Below, piece by piece: positions 42,965 to 57,640 of a stretch of 64,000 bases of DNA. This DNA comes from Acanthosepion esculentum (Eukaryota; Mollusca; Cephalopoda; Sepiida; Sepiidae). The stretch's first letter is position 1; each line of letters starts with the position of its first letter. The stretch lies in contig OZ038517.1 in the NCBI GenBank assembly GCA_964036315.1, forward strand, positions 17,007,213 through 17,071,212, in the 5' to 3' direction. The translations under genes and the position numbers were made by a program. Under the pieces are notes generated by a model. The model was not told where the DNA came from and ran no database searches. It saw only the letters and a list, made by a program, of their open reading frames with translations.

Positions 42965-45900
42965 TTTACCAGATCCAACCTTCATTATTCCTATTATTTT
43001 ATTACTAGTTTGATTCCATCTTATTATTGATGCTTTTTATCCCAACCCTCTGGCCAGATCCACTCTTCATTATTCCTATTATTTTATTACTAGTTTCATT
43101 CCATCTTATTATTGATGCTTTTTATCCCAACCCTCTGGCCAGATCCACTCTTCATTATTCCTATTATTTTATTACTAGTTTGATTCCATCTTATTATTGA
43201 TGCTTTTTATCCCAACCCTCTGGCCAGATACACTCTTCATTATTCCTATTATTTTATTACTAGTTTCATTCCATCTTATTATTGATGCTTTTTATCCCAA
43301 CCCTCTGGCCAGATCCACTCTTCATTATTCCTATTATTTTATTACTAGTTTGATTCCATCTTATTATTGATGCTTTTTATCCCAACCCTCTGGCCAGATC
43401 CACTCTTCATTATTCCTATTATTTTATTACTAGTTTGATTCCATCTTATTATTGATGCTTTTTATCCCAACCCTCTGGCCAGATCCACTCTTCATTATTC
43501 CTATTATTTTATTACTAGTTTCATTCCATCTTATTATTGATGCTTTTTATCCCAACCCTCTGGCCAGATCCACTCTTCATTATTCCTATTATTTTATTAC
43601 TAGTTTCATTCAACCTTATTATTGATGCTTTTTATCCCAACCCTCTGGCCAGATCCACTCTTCATTATTCCTATTATTTTATTACTAGTTTGATTCCATC
43701 TTATTATTGATGCTTTTTATCCCAACCCTCTGGCCAGATCCACTCTTCATTATTCCTATTATTTTATTACTAGTTTAATTCAACCTTATTATTGATGCTT
43801 TTTATCCCAACCCTCTGGCCAGATCCACTCTTCATTATTCCTATTATTTTATTACTAGTTTGATTCCATCTTATTATTGATGCTTTTTATCCCAACCCTC
43901 TGGCCAGATCCACTCTTCATTATTCCTATTATTTTATTACTAGTTTCATTCCATCTTATTATTGATGCTTTTTATCCCAACCCTCTGGCCAGATCCACTC
44001 TTCATTATTCCTATTATTTTATTACTAGTTTGATTCCATCTTATTATTGATGCTTTTTATCCCAACCCTCTGGCCAGATCCACTCTTCATTATTCCTATT
44101 ATTTTATTACTAGTTTCATTCAACCTTATTATTGATGCTTTTTATCCCAACCCTCTGGCCAGATCCACTCTTCATTATTCCTATTATTTTATTACTAGTT
44201 TCATTCCATCTTATTATTGATGCTTTTTATCCCAACCCTCTGGCCAGATCCACTCTTCATTATTCCTATTATTTTATTACTAGTTTGATTCCATCTTATT
44301 ATTGATGCTTTTTATCCCAACCCTCTGGCCAGATCCACTCCTCATTATTCCTATTATTTTATTACTAGTTTCATTCCATCTTATTATTGATGCTTTTTAT
44401 CCCAACCCTCTGGCCAGATCCACTCTTCATTATTCCTATTATTTTATTACTAGTTTCATTCCATCTTATTATTGATGCTTTTTATCCCAACCCTCTGGCC
44501 AGATCCACTCTTCATTATTCCTATTATTTTATTACTAGTTTCATTCCATCTTATTATTGATGCTTTTTATCCCAACCCTCTGGCCAGATCCACTCTTCAT
44601 TATTCCTATTATTTTATTACTAGTTTGATTCCATCTTATTATTGATGCTTTTTATCCCAACCCTCTGGCCAGATCCACTCTTCATTATTCCTATTATTTT
44701 ATTACTAGTTTCATTCCATCTTATTATTGATGCTTTTTATCCCAACCCTCTGGCCAGATCCACTCTTCATTATTCCTATTATTTTATTACTAGTTTCATT
44801 CCATCTTATTATTGATGCTTTTTATCCCAACCCTCTGGCCAGATCCACTCTTCATTATTCCTATTATTTTATTACTAGTTTCATTCAACCTTATTATTGA
44901 TGCTTTTTATCCCAACCCTCTGGCCAGATCCACTCTTCATTATTCCTATTATTTTATTACTAGTTTGATTCCATCTTATTATTGATGCTTTTTATCCCAA
45001 CCCTCTGGCCAGATCCACTCTTCATTATTCCTATTATTTTATTACTAGTTTCATTCAACCTTATTATTGATGCTTTTTATCCCAACCCTCTGGCCAGATC
45101 CACTCTTCATTATTCCTATTATTTTATTACTAGTTTGATTCCATCTTATTATTGATGCTTTTTATCCCAACCCTCTGGCCAGATCCACTCTTCATTATTC
45201 CTATTATTTTATTACTAGTTTCATTCCATCTTATTATTGATGCTTTTTATCCCAACCCTCTGGCCAGATCCACTCTTCATTATTCCTATTATTTTATTAC
45301 TAGTTTGATTCCATCTTATTATTGATGCTTTTTATCCCAACCCTCTGGCCAGATCCACTCTTCATTATTCCTATTATTTTATTACTAGTTTCATTCCATC
45401 TTATTATTGATGCTTTTTATCCCAACCCTCTGGCCAGATCCACTCTTCACTATTCCTATTATTTTATTACTAGTTTGATTCCATCTTATTATTGATACTT
45501 TTTATCCCAACCCTCTGGCCAGATCCACTCTTCATTATTCCTATTATTTTATTACTAGTTTGATTCCATCTTATTATTGATGCTTTTTATCCCAACCCTC
45601 TGGCCAGATCCACTCTTCACTATTCCTATTATTTTATTACTAGTTTGATTCCATCTTATTATTGATGCTTTTTATCCCAACCCTCTGGCCAGATCCACTC
45701 TTCATTATTCCTATTATTTTATTACTAGTTTGATTCCATCTTATTATTGATGCTTTTTATCCCAACCCTCTGGCCAGATCCACTCTTCATTATTCCTATT
45801 ATTTTATTACTAGTTTCATTCCATCTTATTATTGATGCTTTTTATCCCAACCCTCTGGCCAGATCCACTCTTCATTATTCCTATTATTTTATTACTAGTT

Positions 45901-46240
45901 TCATTCCATCTTATTATTGATGCTTTTTATCCCAACCCTCTGGCCAGATCCACTCTACACTATTCCTATTATTTTATTACTAGTTTGATTCCATCTTATT
46001 ATTGATGCTTTTTATCCCAACCCTCTGGCCAGATCCACTCTTCATTATTCCTATTATTTTATTACTATTTTGATTCCATCTTATTATTCATGCTTTTTAT
46101 CCCAACCCACTGGCCAGATCCACTCTTCATTATTCCTATTATTTTATTACTATTTTGATTACATCTTATTATTCATGCTTTTTATCCCAACCTTCTGGCC
46201 TGATGCACTCTTCCTTATTCCTATAATCTGTTCGTCTAAC
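42965..46240. repeat. 85-bp satellite, about 38 units
   Basis: GGCCAGATCCACTCTTCATT occurs from 43052 to 46197 at exact multiples of 85 bp (37 periods), so there are effectively no net indels across 3.1 kb. Differences are substitutions, chiefly TTGATTCC versus TTCATTCC versus TTCATTCAACC near the middle of the unit, whose order may define larger repeats. The first unit (42965) and the last two are the most diverged, as expected at array edges. The unit is T-rich with no coding potential. Confidence 0.95.
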
Positions 46241-47545
46241 CGTAAGATATTTCTGTCTATGTAGTCGGCCCCGCAACTACATCCACATCGGTATATTTTG
46301 GATCAACCAGCGTGTACTCGAAATAATTCGGAATAGTACGTTCAAACCTGGTGACAATATCAGGATCACGCATGGCTCTGCCGTTGCTGAGTTTCTTGAT
46401 AAACAATCCAAGCTGTGTCACATATTTTAGAATGGATTCTTTTTCCGTCCTTAATCATGCTTATTCTGTGTTAAACTTGAAGGTATTTTGAAACGACCTA
46501 TGTGAAGTCCAGAGGGAATGCCTGTTTGGGCCTGACATGATTTCCAGCTGATCTTTCCACCTTTATTTTATATTGCAATATTTAGGCTTCCCTCGATTTC
46601 AATTCTTTTGAGTGAGGGCGAACCCAGTCGGTTGGTCAAATTTTTTTCTTATATTTTTTTTTAAACATGAATGGTAAAACAAGTCTTTCCATTTTTTTTC
46701 CATAATCAAATTTTTGCCCACAAATAAATAATTAAATAGATAGAGAGACTGTTTTGCTGTATCACAGCTATTCAGTGTGGCTAGGAACGAAACCCAACTG
46801 TCAGTCGGGAATTCTACCACTAATCCGTCGGCGCACTCCAGGGATGAAGGTGAATTTTAGCTTATTTATTTTTAGATAAACACACAATGACCGACAGGTC
46901 TCAATTCGCTTATGCCAAAGAGTTACGCTATATCAGCTTTAATAGTTACAGTTTACAAACCCACACTTCCTTCCCCACAGAGCTCAACTGAAATTGATTT
47001 TTCAGGAGCTTATATTATTGTCATCCACAGTATATATAAAAAATATGTCAGGTGTATTTCCACAGCAATAATTATTCCAAATATTATATCTAGGCAGTAT
47101 GTTATTAACTTTTCCTATATTTCTGAATTATTTGTTTTAATATAATCGGTAAATTTAATAAAGTTCATATATATTATTTGTTTTAATATAATCGGTAATT
47201 TTAACATAGTTTAATTTTTTATTTTTTGGTCTAAATAAAAATTGAACTCTGTTCTTTAGAAATCTAATTTTTAGTTTTGTTGTGTGGTTCATCAAAATGA
47301 TTTTTTTTCTTCTCATAACTTAATGGTAAAGCATGCCTGGCCTTAAGGCCTTTCTCAAATTAAAATGTCAAGGGCAGGGTGTGTTCACAATGTTGACAGC
47401 AGATATGGAAAGAAGCTATAAAAGCATCTACAGAAGGTAGCTAAGGAAATCGAGATGACAGGACGAAGTATAAAGTGTAAGATGACGGAATGCAAGGTTA
47501 CGAGGAAAAGGCTGAGACTCTAATGCAAATCGGGGTCTCTCCTCT
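46241..47545. other. No recognised gene; one tRNA-Gly-like SINE fragment (minus) at 46770-46875
   Basis: Most of this 1.3 kb has no recognisable feature. At 46775-46870 the minus strand reads ACCTTCATCCCTGGAGTGCG, then ATTAGTGGTAGAATTCCCGA and CTGACAGTTGGGTTTCGTTC, an A-box and B-box arrangement close to tRNA-Gly. It matches fragments at 8731 and 50185. The duplicated TTATTTGTTTTAATATAATCGGTAA near 47125 and 47175 is a small direct repeat (cited as overlapping words). Confidence 0.45.
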
Positions 47546-48625
47546 ATATGTCTGAGATGAGGTACTATGTACACAATTTACATTATTCGGACTATTGTCC
47601 TCATCTTTGTCGCCATATTTATTACAACGTTTCGGCCTCTCAGTATCTGTCTATATTTCTGAGATGAGGTATTATGTACAATATTTACATTATTCGGACT
47701 ATTGTCCTCATCTTTGTCGACATATTTATTACAACGTTTCGGCCCTTCAGTATCTGTCTATATTTCTGAGATGAGGTATTATGTACACTATTTACATTAT
47801 TCGGACTATTGTCCTCATCTTTGTCGCCATATTTATCACAGCGTTTCGGCCTTTGTGTATCTGTCTATATTTCTGAGATGAGGTATTTTGTACACTATTT
47901 ACATTATTCGGACTATTGTCCTCATCTTTGTCGCCATATTTATTACAACGTTTCGGCCTTTCAGTATCTGTCTATATTTCTGAGATGAGGTATTATGTAC
48001 ACTATTTACATTATTCGGACTATTGTCCTCATCTTTGTCGCCATATTTATCACAGCGTTTCGGCCTTTCTGTATCTGTCTATATTTCTGAGATGAGGTAT
48101 TTTGTACACTATTTACATTATTCGGACTATTGTCCTCATCTTTGTCGCCATATTTATTATAACGTTTCGGCCTTTCAGTATCTGTCTATATTTCTGAGAT
48201 GAGGTATTATGTACACTATTTACATTATTCGGACTATTGTCCTCATCTTTGTCGCCATATTTATTATAACGTTTCGGCCTTTCAGTATCTGTCTATATTT
48301 CTGAGATGAGGTATTATGTACACTATTTACATTATTCGGACTATTGTCCTCATCTTTGCCGACATATTTATTACAAACTTTCGGCCCTTCAGTATTTGTC
48401 TATATTTCTGAGATGAGGTATTACGTACACTATTTACCTTATTCGTACTATTGTCCTCATCTTTGTCGCCATATTTATTACAACGTTTCGGCCTTTCAGT
48501 ATATGTCTATATTTCTGAGATGAGGTATTATGTACACTATTTACATTATTCAGACTATTGTCCTCATCTTTGTTGTCATATTTATTACAACATATCGGCC
48601 GTTGTACTCTCCAGCTTTTTTCTGT
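47546..48625 (-). repeat. Array of about ten 107-bp units (SINE-associated)
   Basis: GAGATGAGGTATTATGTACA recurs at 107-bp intervals (e.g. 47661, 47768). Each unit has TTTACATTATTCGGACTATT, GTCCTCATCTTTGTCGCCAT, ACGTTTCGGCCTTTCAGTAT and CTGTCTATATTTCTGAGATG. The last unit meets GGCCGTTGTACTCTCC, the start of the SINE body, after which the body is cut short. Confidence 0.85.
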
Positions 48626-48778
48626 TGGTTGCAATGTCGATGTCCTCAAGGACACTTGAGAAAGTGGATAAAGGTGTCAATTATATCCAGTGACACGACC
48701 CAAACAGTGTGAGTTCAATACCTGGTTAAGGCGGCGGAGAACTTGGAAAGGGGAATTAACAGGAGATAACTGCTAACT
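48626..48778 (+). mobile_element. SINE head fragment, plus strand
   Basis: CCTCAAGGACACTTGAGAAA, TGGATAAAGGTGTCAATTAT, ATCCAGTGACACGACCC and GAGTTCAATACCTGG (B-box-like) are the tRNA-derived head of the SINE family. It is inverted relative to the adjoining 107-bp array, as at 30074 and 30871. Confidence 0.65.
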
Positions 48779-49088
48779 CAGTATGTTACTAATAATGTCC
48801 GTTCGGTCACCATGAATATTTAAATGAGATCTAATTGAGCTATGGTCAGAAAGGTGTAGAGTGAGTCTGAAATGTCAAACATGTTGTAGTGTGGCCTATA
48901 TTATTATTATTTATGAATTTTGATTTATAAGGAATACAATTCCTTAATGGGCATTTAAATTCGTAAATGATATTTGCCCTATTTAACTTTGTTCTAGGAG
49001 GTGAATTATTATTTTTAACTATAAGGTTAGATGTTTTAAATTTTTTGTAATAAATAATTAATCTATTTTTTTTTTACTGGTGTTATGC

Positions 49089-49134
<46 letters not shown>

Positions 49135-49305
49135 TTTTACCTCATCGGTAGAACGATCCTGTATTTCAATAGACATTCCAGAATTTTAGCTAACGGTGTG
49201 GAAAAATGTCTATTCATTATTAGTTTCACTATTTGCTCTCTCGTTTTATCTCTGTCATCGAGGTACTATTTTAATATCGTCTGAACTCACTCGATATGCA
49301 ATACT

Positions 49306-49372
<67 letters not shown>

Positions 49373-49389
49373 TCTATCTATAATTATCT
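48779..49389. other. Unassigned sequence with two (TA)n tracts
   Basis: GTATGTTACTAATAATGTCC and CATGAATATTTAAATGAGAT near 48780-48835 recur inverted at 51900-51955. (TA)n lies at 49092-49131 and 49307-49370. No gene is seen. Confidence 0.45.
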
Positions 49390-50400
<1,011 letters not shown>

Positions 50401-50889
50401 TGATATTGGCTCAATACAGACCCCAATAAAAGTCCGCCATCAAGTGTGTAATATTACCTCCTATTGATTTTAGAGCCGTAATCCAACGAAGTGACGAATA
50501 TTCCTCCTACTTAAAATAAGATATCTAAGTACTTAGCTATCGAGAAATATGCAACAATGGTGGAAGAGGATTTCCCACCCCACTTATTGATCAGTTTCTG
50601 GACAATTCATAAAAGCGTTTCATATTCTGGTTCAATAATCGATTTCATGTTAAACCGTCGAATTTCAATGAAGTTTAATTTTTGCTTTTTTTTTTTGTTT
50701 ATTTCACATTTATTCAGCTTCGCTCTCTTTGTTTCACGTCCATTTTTCTTCTCGCTTTATTGATAAGCTTAAAACGGCATGGTAGAAAATCATAATATCT
50801 GGAAAGATCATGTTGCGCCATTCGTTTAAGTTCTTGTTGCTGAGGAATTACAATAAAAAGAATTGAGCGACCAGCCAGATTTTGTTTAA
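50401..50889. other. No recognised gene
   Basis: About 490 bp without recognisable coding or RNA signals. The short T-rich stretch at 50680-50700 precedes the pyrimidine array. Confidence 0.35.
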
Positions 50890-51210
50890 TTTTCTTCTTC
50901 TTCTTCTTCTTCTTCTTCTTCAATGATATTTTATTATATTCTCCTCCTTTCTCCTTCTTCTTTATCTTCTTCTTCTTTATCTTTATCTTCTTTTCCGTCT
51001 TCTTCTTCTTCTTCTTTTCTTCTTCTTCTTCTACTTCTACAATACCTTATTATATTTTCATCCATTCTCCTTCTCCTTTTTCTTCTTTTTCGTATTTTTC
51101 TTCCTTTTCCTCATCTACGATACTTTATTATATTCTCCTTTCTCCTTCTTCTTCTTCTTCCTTCTTTTCTTGTACGATATTTTATTTTATCCTTCTTCTT
51201 CTTCTTCTTC

Positions 51211-51248
<38 letters not shown>

Positions 51249-51535
51249 TGTGTATGTTATGTTTTCTACTTTGTATCCTTTAAGGCCGGATCCAAACTAT
51301 GGTCCTTAGACCCTTTAGGAGAATTGTCATTTAATTGATAGCACTTTTCTTCTTCTTCTTCTTCTTCTCTTCTTCTTCTTCGATACTTTATTATATTGCC
51401 CTTCTTTCACCTTATTCTTCTTCTTCGTCTTATTCCTCTTCTTCTACGATATTTCATTTTATCCTTCTCCTTTCTTCCTCTTCTTCTTCTTCTTCTTCTT
51501 CTTCTTCTTCTACATCTCCCTCTTCTTCTTATCCT
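50890..51535. repeat. (TTC)n-based pyrimidine minisatellite
   Basis: Units pairing YGATAYTTTATTATATTCTCC with (TTC)n recur near 50922, 51045, 51117, 51175, 51379 and 51448. (TTA)n lies at 51210-51248. A 75-bp non-repetitive insert sits at 51250-51325. Frames here are poly-Ser/Phe/Leu artefacts. Confidence 0.85.
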
Positions 51536-52134
51536 TCACAAAGAACTGTTTTAATGCTTCTCCACTTGTCGATTCTTGAATGTCTTAAAGAAATCCCTAC
51601 ACCGAATTATCCAATCGATCCCCCCCTTTTTCAAATGCTTTTACTCTTACACTTAAAACCTCCCACCCACAACCGTATCACACTTTGTCGATAGGTTAAC
51701 AAGGTTCAAAATAGGTATGCAATCAAACTATTATCCAAAGTACTCTACCTCCATAAAAGTGCAAATAGAAAAAGGAAGTGGCTACTCTGAATTTCGATGA
51801 TGTAATAATGAGCGTTCAGCATAGTGGTCATTGGAATAAAAAAATGAGTGTAGCGAGCCAGGTTCAAGATCCATCCTAGGATATTATACTTGTATTTAAA
51901 TTAGATCTCATTTAAATATTCATGGAGACCTACCGGACACTATTCATAACATACTTGTTGACAACACTAATATAATAGCATCATCTACATGCAAAAAAAA
52001 AAAGGCTAAAAATAATGGAAGCCTTATTAATAAAAACAGACAAACCAACACTTAATAATATTAACTTTGAACATGGACATAATATCTTGACCGTGTTTTG
52101 AAAAAAAAAAAATGAAAACATTTTATAAAATATA
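51536..52134. other. No recognised gene
   Basis: AT-rich, A-run-containing sequence. 51900-51955 (ATCTCATTTAAATATTCATG, CATAACATACTTGTT) is an inverted fragment of 48779-48835. Nothing else is recognised. Confidence 0.4.
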
Positions 52135-52333
52135 CATACAACAAACTATTTCTTATTTTAACAGTTAAAATATAATCCTTGAAAATAGCTAAATGTATAG
52201 CCGAAAGCGCTCGGATAAAAAGAGCATTCGGACAGTTTTTATATAATTTATCATCCCCGCCAAAATAGTATTAAACCACATGAGAAATTGTATAAAAAAC
52301 TAAATAAAAGCACCATGTTTGTTGTTTTCAATG

Positions 52334-52336
<3 letters not shown>
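52135..52336 (+). pseudogene. Short conserved repeat-borne ORF, copy 3 (broken)
   Basis: The flank ACAAACTATTTCTTATTTTA matches 13859-13880. The frame reads AKCIAESARIKRAFGQFLYN and LSS, then a disruption (CCCCGCCAAAATAG), then in another frame HEKLYKKLNKST and VVFNE. The initiation codons seen in copy 2 are TTG and ATA here. It is a decayed copy of 13898-14065, truncated by (TA)n. Confidence 0.55.

Positions 52337-52404
<68 letters not shown>
52337..52404. repeat. (TA)n microsatellite
   Basis: TA alternation separating the ORF relic and a SINE-like fragment. Confidence 0.9.
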
Positions 52405-52408
<4 letters not shown>

Positions 52409-52409
52409 C

Positions 52410-52758
52410 ATTACATTACATTACACTCACTTACGTGCTAATACCCTTGGGAAAGGTGTGAATCCTCTTCTTGTCCCTCCAACTATGGGTAAATAGCAGG
52501 ACAGACTGAGTTCCATAGCCTTGGATGGCAACTGGTCTAGGAGAAGGACAACTCTGAATTCAAAACCTGCGGAGGGTCGTTTGGGGACCTTGTGGCATTC
52601 GCTGCACCAGGTCCCTGTATTCGTCCCTCCAAAAAGTGTGGATGGCCCTGCACAAAGCCTTCACCACTATAATCAAATCTCATGTGTCGGTGTCGGGCTT
52701 TCAGTTTCTGGGAACTGATCTGCCTGACCCTCATACGTCGAGTTCGACGGGAGAGTCG
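52410..52758 (+). mobile_element. SINE body fragment
   Basis: ACCCTTGGGAAAGGTGTGAA, AACTATGGGTAAATAGCAGG and CCTTGGATGGCAACTGGTCT match the body of the tRNA-Arg-like SINE at 24400-24600. The tRNA-like head is missing. 52560-52758 is unassigned but moderately GC-rich. Confidence 0.5.
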
Positions 52759-52940
<182 letters not shown>

Positions 52941-52944
52941 ATAT

Positions 52945-53245
52945 CACTACATTCATCCATACTTTGAATATTGCTGCCACATATTGTCCGGTGATCCTGC
53001 TATTTATCTAGAACTACTTGTTAAAATCCAGGTAAAAATCAGGAGTATTAATATCCATGGTCTGGCATTCCGGCTTCAGTCACTTTTCCACCGACGTAAT
53101 ATTGCCTCCCTGTGACTTTTTTTATAAATAATCTCATGGTCATTGTTTGGATGTGCTCTTTTCGTTTCCTGTTTGGGATTTGGTCTCAGGTTTCTTTACA
53201 AAGTTTTCTCGTTCTCTTTCACTTCCAGTTGCCCCTTGTGCCACG
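52945..53245 (+). pseudogene. Degenerate LINE RT C-terminal fragment
   Basis: Translation near 52960-53120 reads [49 protein letters not shown] then stop, matching the MEYCCHLWSGAP...LQSLSHRRDVASL region of the LINE at 6492. The rest is poorly conserved; TTCACTTCCAGTTGCCCCTT at 53218 is close to the ORF end of that LINE. It is an old copy. Confidence 0.6.
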
Positions 53246-53654
53246 GTGTAATTATCGTCTTGCTTGCGATGAAAGGAGTAAAAAAAAAAAATAACAAGGA
53301 AGACTAATCTAATAATAATCACAATTTAACGCCTTCCCCAGCGTGGTGTCTTTCTCGGATACGGACGAATAAATACGCCTAAAACATAAAGTCCGTAAAA
53401 CAGCTACAGAATTGTTTATATATCGATCTTGATTCTTTTTATCTCATTTTGAGCTTGAAACGAGTCCAATTTTCAACTCATACGTCGGGTACAGGTGTTA
53501 GCCACCGCTTGGGTACTTCAAGATATCCCAGTTTCTCAGTTACTATATTAAAAACAAATTTAAAAAAAAACATTTGAAAATGAAACATTTTTCCTAAAGT
53601 AATTAGAAGGGAAGGGGTTAAGAAAGATATTAAAAGTATTTAAACGCTTGTTTA
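53246..53654. other. No recognised gene
   Basis: About 400 bp of unassigned AT-rich sequence. Confidence 0.35.
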
Positions 53655-53933
53655 TATTTCTGAGATGATGTATTTTAACAATGACGTTTCGGCCATTGTA
53701 CGCTCCGGCCTTCTTCAGGATCTATCTATATTTCTGAGATGAGGTATTCAACTATTTACACTATTTACATCGTTCATACTGTTGTCCTCCTCTTTGCTGC
53801 CATATTCACGACGTTTCGGCCATTGTACGCTCCGGCCTTCTTCAGGATCTATCTATATTTCTGAGATGAGGTATTTTAACTATTTACGCTATTTATATCG
53901 TTCAGACTGTTGTCTTCATCTTTATTACCCTCC
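53655..53933 (-). repeat. 107-bp-family units with SINE body junctions
   Basis: Three partial units contain ATTTCTGAGATGAGGTATTY, ACGTTTCGGCCATTGTACGC and TCCGGCCTTCTTCAGGATCT. Here the SINE-body word TCCGGCCTTCTTCAGG runs straight back into CTATCTATATTTCTGAGATG, so body and tail units form a new composite repeat. Confidence 0.65.
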
Positions 53934-54203
53934 AACGGTTTAAGTGTAGCGTCAATCGTCATCTCCAGTTGCCTTGATCTATCCACTTCCCTTCTCCACT
54001 TCCTTTCATCTTTCATTCCTATCTGCTCTCGCTCTAAATCTTCTGTAACCCCCTTGCCTTGATCGACCCTCCGTCCTTCTCTTTCTCCACATCCCTTCCT
54101 TTACCACTCCTATCTGCTCTTTCACCAACCCTTCTGTAACCCCATGCGTGATAGTGGCCACCAGCCTTGCTTGGGGTGATACGCTTAATAAAAAAAAATA
54201 TTA
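53934..54203 (+). pseudogene. LINE 3' end (last codons and 3' UTR), plus strand
   Basis: CTCCAACGGTTTAAGTGTAG, CGTCAATCGTCATCTCCAGT and TGCCTTGATCTATCC are nearly identical to 7066-7120. The 3' UTR then matches 7121-7322 to the end (ATGCGTGATAGTGGCCACCA, TTGGGGTGATACGCTTAATA). The copy is severely 5'-truncated and very similar to 6492-7322, suggesting recent common origin. It is inserted in the 107-bp-family region: 54204 onward resumes ACGACGTTTCAGCCATTGTA. Confidence 0.85.
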
Positions 54204-54289
54204 ACGACGTTTCAGCCATTGTACCCTCCGGCATTCTTCATGTGATATTTGTTGGAACACGCGGTTAGTATTTATGAGAGGAGGAAAAG
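54204..54289 (-). repeat. Remainder of the 107-bp/SINE family unit
   Basis: GACGTTTCAGCCATTGTACC and CTCCGGCATTCTTCATGTG continue the family interrupted by the LINE insertion. Confidence 0.55.
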
Positions 54290-55330
54290 TTCATTCTACT
54301 GTAGGAGGGTTTACCACAACAAAAACCCTGGCAACCAGACTAGGAGAAGGAAATCACTAGCAACTAGTCTAGGAAAATGAAAACAGTTGCATCTAGTCTG
54401 GAAGAAAGAAAATCTGGCATCCAATCTAGGAGATAGAAACCCTGGCAACTAGTCTACAAGAAGTAAATCCCTGCCAACCAGCCCAGGAGAAAGAAAACCT
54501 TGACAACGAGTCAATGAGAAGGAAAGGCATTTCAACTAGTCTGGAAGGAAAACTCTGGCAACTAATCAAGGAGAAAGAAAACCCTGACAAATAGCAAATA
54601 GTCTGAAAGAAAGAATATCTGCCAGTCTATCTCGGAGAAAGAAAACTTTAGCAATTAGTCTAGGAGAAGAAAAACTCCCTGGTAACTAGTCTAGGAAAAG
54701 AAAAACCCTTGCAACTAGAAACTAAGAAAGAAAATCTGGCAAAGAGTCTAGGAGAAAGAAAACACTGGCAATTAATCTGGGAGAAAGAAAACCCTGGGAA
54801 CTCATCTAGGAAAATGAAAACCCTTGTAACTAGCCTGGAAAATAGAAAAACTGGCAACCTGCCAAAGACATAGTAAACCCTGGCAAGTCTAGCAGAAGAA
54901 AATCCCTGACAAGCAGTTGAGAAGGGAAACACTGGCAACCACCTAGGAGTATGAAATCCCTGGCAACCAGTCTAAGAGAAACAAGACCTTGACAACGAGT
55001 CGAGGAGAAGGAAATGCATGTCAACTATTCTGGGAGAAAGAAACATCTGGCGTCCAGTCTATGAGAAGGATAACACTAGTAATAAGGCTTTTAAAAGAAA
55101 AACCCGCAAGCAGTCTAGGAGAAGGAGAACGCTGGCATGCAGTTGAGAAGGAAAACCCTGGCAACCACCTAGGTGGATGAAATCCCTGGCAACCAGTCTA
55201 AGAGAAAGAAGACCCTGACAACGAGTCGAGGAGAAGGTATAGCCTTTCAACTAGTCTGGGAGAAAGAACCATCTGGCAACCAGTCTATGAGTTTCAAAAC
55301 ACTGGCAAAATGTCTAGGAGAAGAAATTTA
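54290..55330. repeat. ~1-kb minisatellite (CTGGCAACYAGTCTAGGAGAA, ~30-35 bp units)
   Basis: CTGGCAACTAGTCTAGGAGA-like units repeat about 30 times with A-rich linkers. A longer block (AACCACCTAGG...CAACCAGTCTAAGAGAAA) recurs near 54930-55010 and 55155-55240, a higher-order duplication. Minus-strand frames (RLVARVFSF words) are artefacts. Confidence 0.85.
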
Positions 55331-55511
55331 ATCCATTTCAGAAAAGTACAAATGTCTTTCTTACCTTAGGGTTCAAAATCAAAGCAGAAAACAGTAATAT
55401 TTATTATTTCAAGATATTTTTGTGTGATTTTGGTAAATATATCTGTTGCAATAGGATGGCAGTTATAGTTTCATTTTTGCATCATTTAGACAATTCATCC
55501 ATCGCACGCTT

Positions 55512-55596
55512 TATATATACAGTGTAACCCGGATATAAGAGCGTTGTCGGAACCGGAGAAGAAGTCTCTTATATCCGGGTTACACTGTATATAAGG
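55512..55596. mobile_element. Palindromic MITE with pogo/Tigger-like ends
   Basis: TATACAGTGTAACCCGGATA plus TAAGAG at 55516-55541 is inverted at 55570-55595, leaving a centre of about 28 bases. CAGTGTAACC flanked by TA is the kind of terminus seen in pogo/Tigger elements. At about 80 bp it is a minimal internally deleted copy. Confidence 0.65.
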
Positions 55597-57047
<1,451 letters not shown>

Positions 57048-57049
57048 AT

Positions 57050-57369
57050 AGCTGGCCACTCATATTCGAGAATACTCGTCTACTAAGGCAGCTAGCCAAT
57101 TCCTATTGCAGACTCGCGAACAGGCACATTTGTGTTTGATCAACCCCCGCAGAACCAACCTGTTACTCAATTCCACTGACAAGGCTTGGGTCAACCCGTG
57201 GGGTATGATTTTCAGACACTTTCCAAAGGTGGCCCACGCTGGGGTCGTCCCCACCTCCAGATAGATAACATAAGGAAGTCTCCTTCCTGACAAACCAACC
57301 ATGGTGAGATTCGAACCCGAGTCTTATGATCAGAACATATTAAGAAAGTATACGTGGCTTCTCATCATG

Positions 57370-57372
<3 letters not shown>
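57050..57372 (-). mobile_element. tRNA-derived SINE, minus strand, and dispersed word
   Basis: On the minus strand the head is GATCATAAGACTCGGGTTCG then AATCTCACCATGG (T arm and B box), followed by a body with AAGGAGACTTCCTTATGTTA, CCTTTGGAAAGTGTCTGAAA and TCTGCGGGGGTTGATC. It is less AT-rich than its surroundings. At 57338-57372 the dispersed word AAGAAAGTATACGTGGCTTC adjoins (TA)n. Confidence 0.6.
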
Positions 57373-57454
<82 letters not shown>

Positions 57455-57532
57455 GAAGAGATAATTATATATTGAATCAATTAGCCATATTAATTTATAA
57501 TATATAATATATGCTGTCCAATATAATTCGTT

Positions 57533-57583
<51 letters not shown>

Positions 57584-57640
57584 ATGCGTGTGTGTGTGTG
57601 TGTGTGTGTGTGTGCTTGTGTGTGTGTGTGTGTGTGTGTG
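57370..57640. repeat. (TA)n and (TG)n microsatellites with AT-rich spacer
   Basis: TA alternation at 57370-57451, a palindrome-like AT-rich spacer, then (TA)n(TG)n at 57546-57640. Confidence 0.85.

Noticed and set aside
42965..46240. Regularly spaced identical repeats as a CRISPR array
   Set aside because: The 85-bp unit is contiguous with no unique spacers, and the setting is a repeat-rich animal genome without cas genes.
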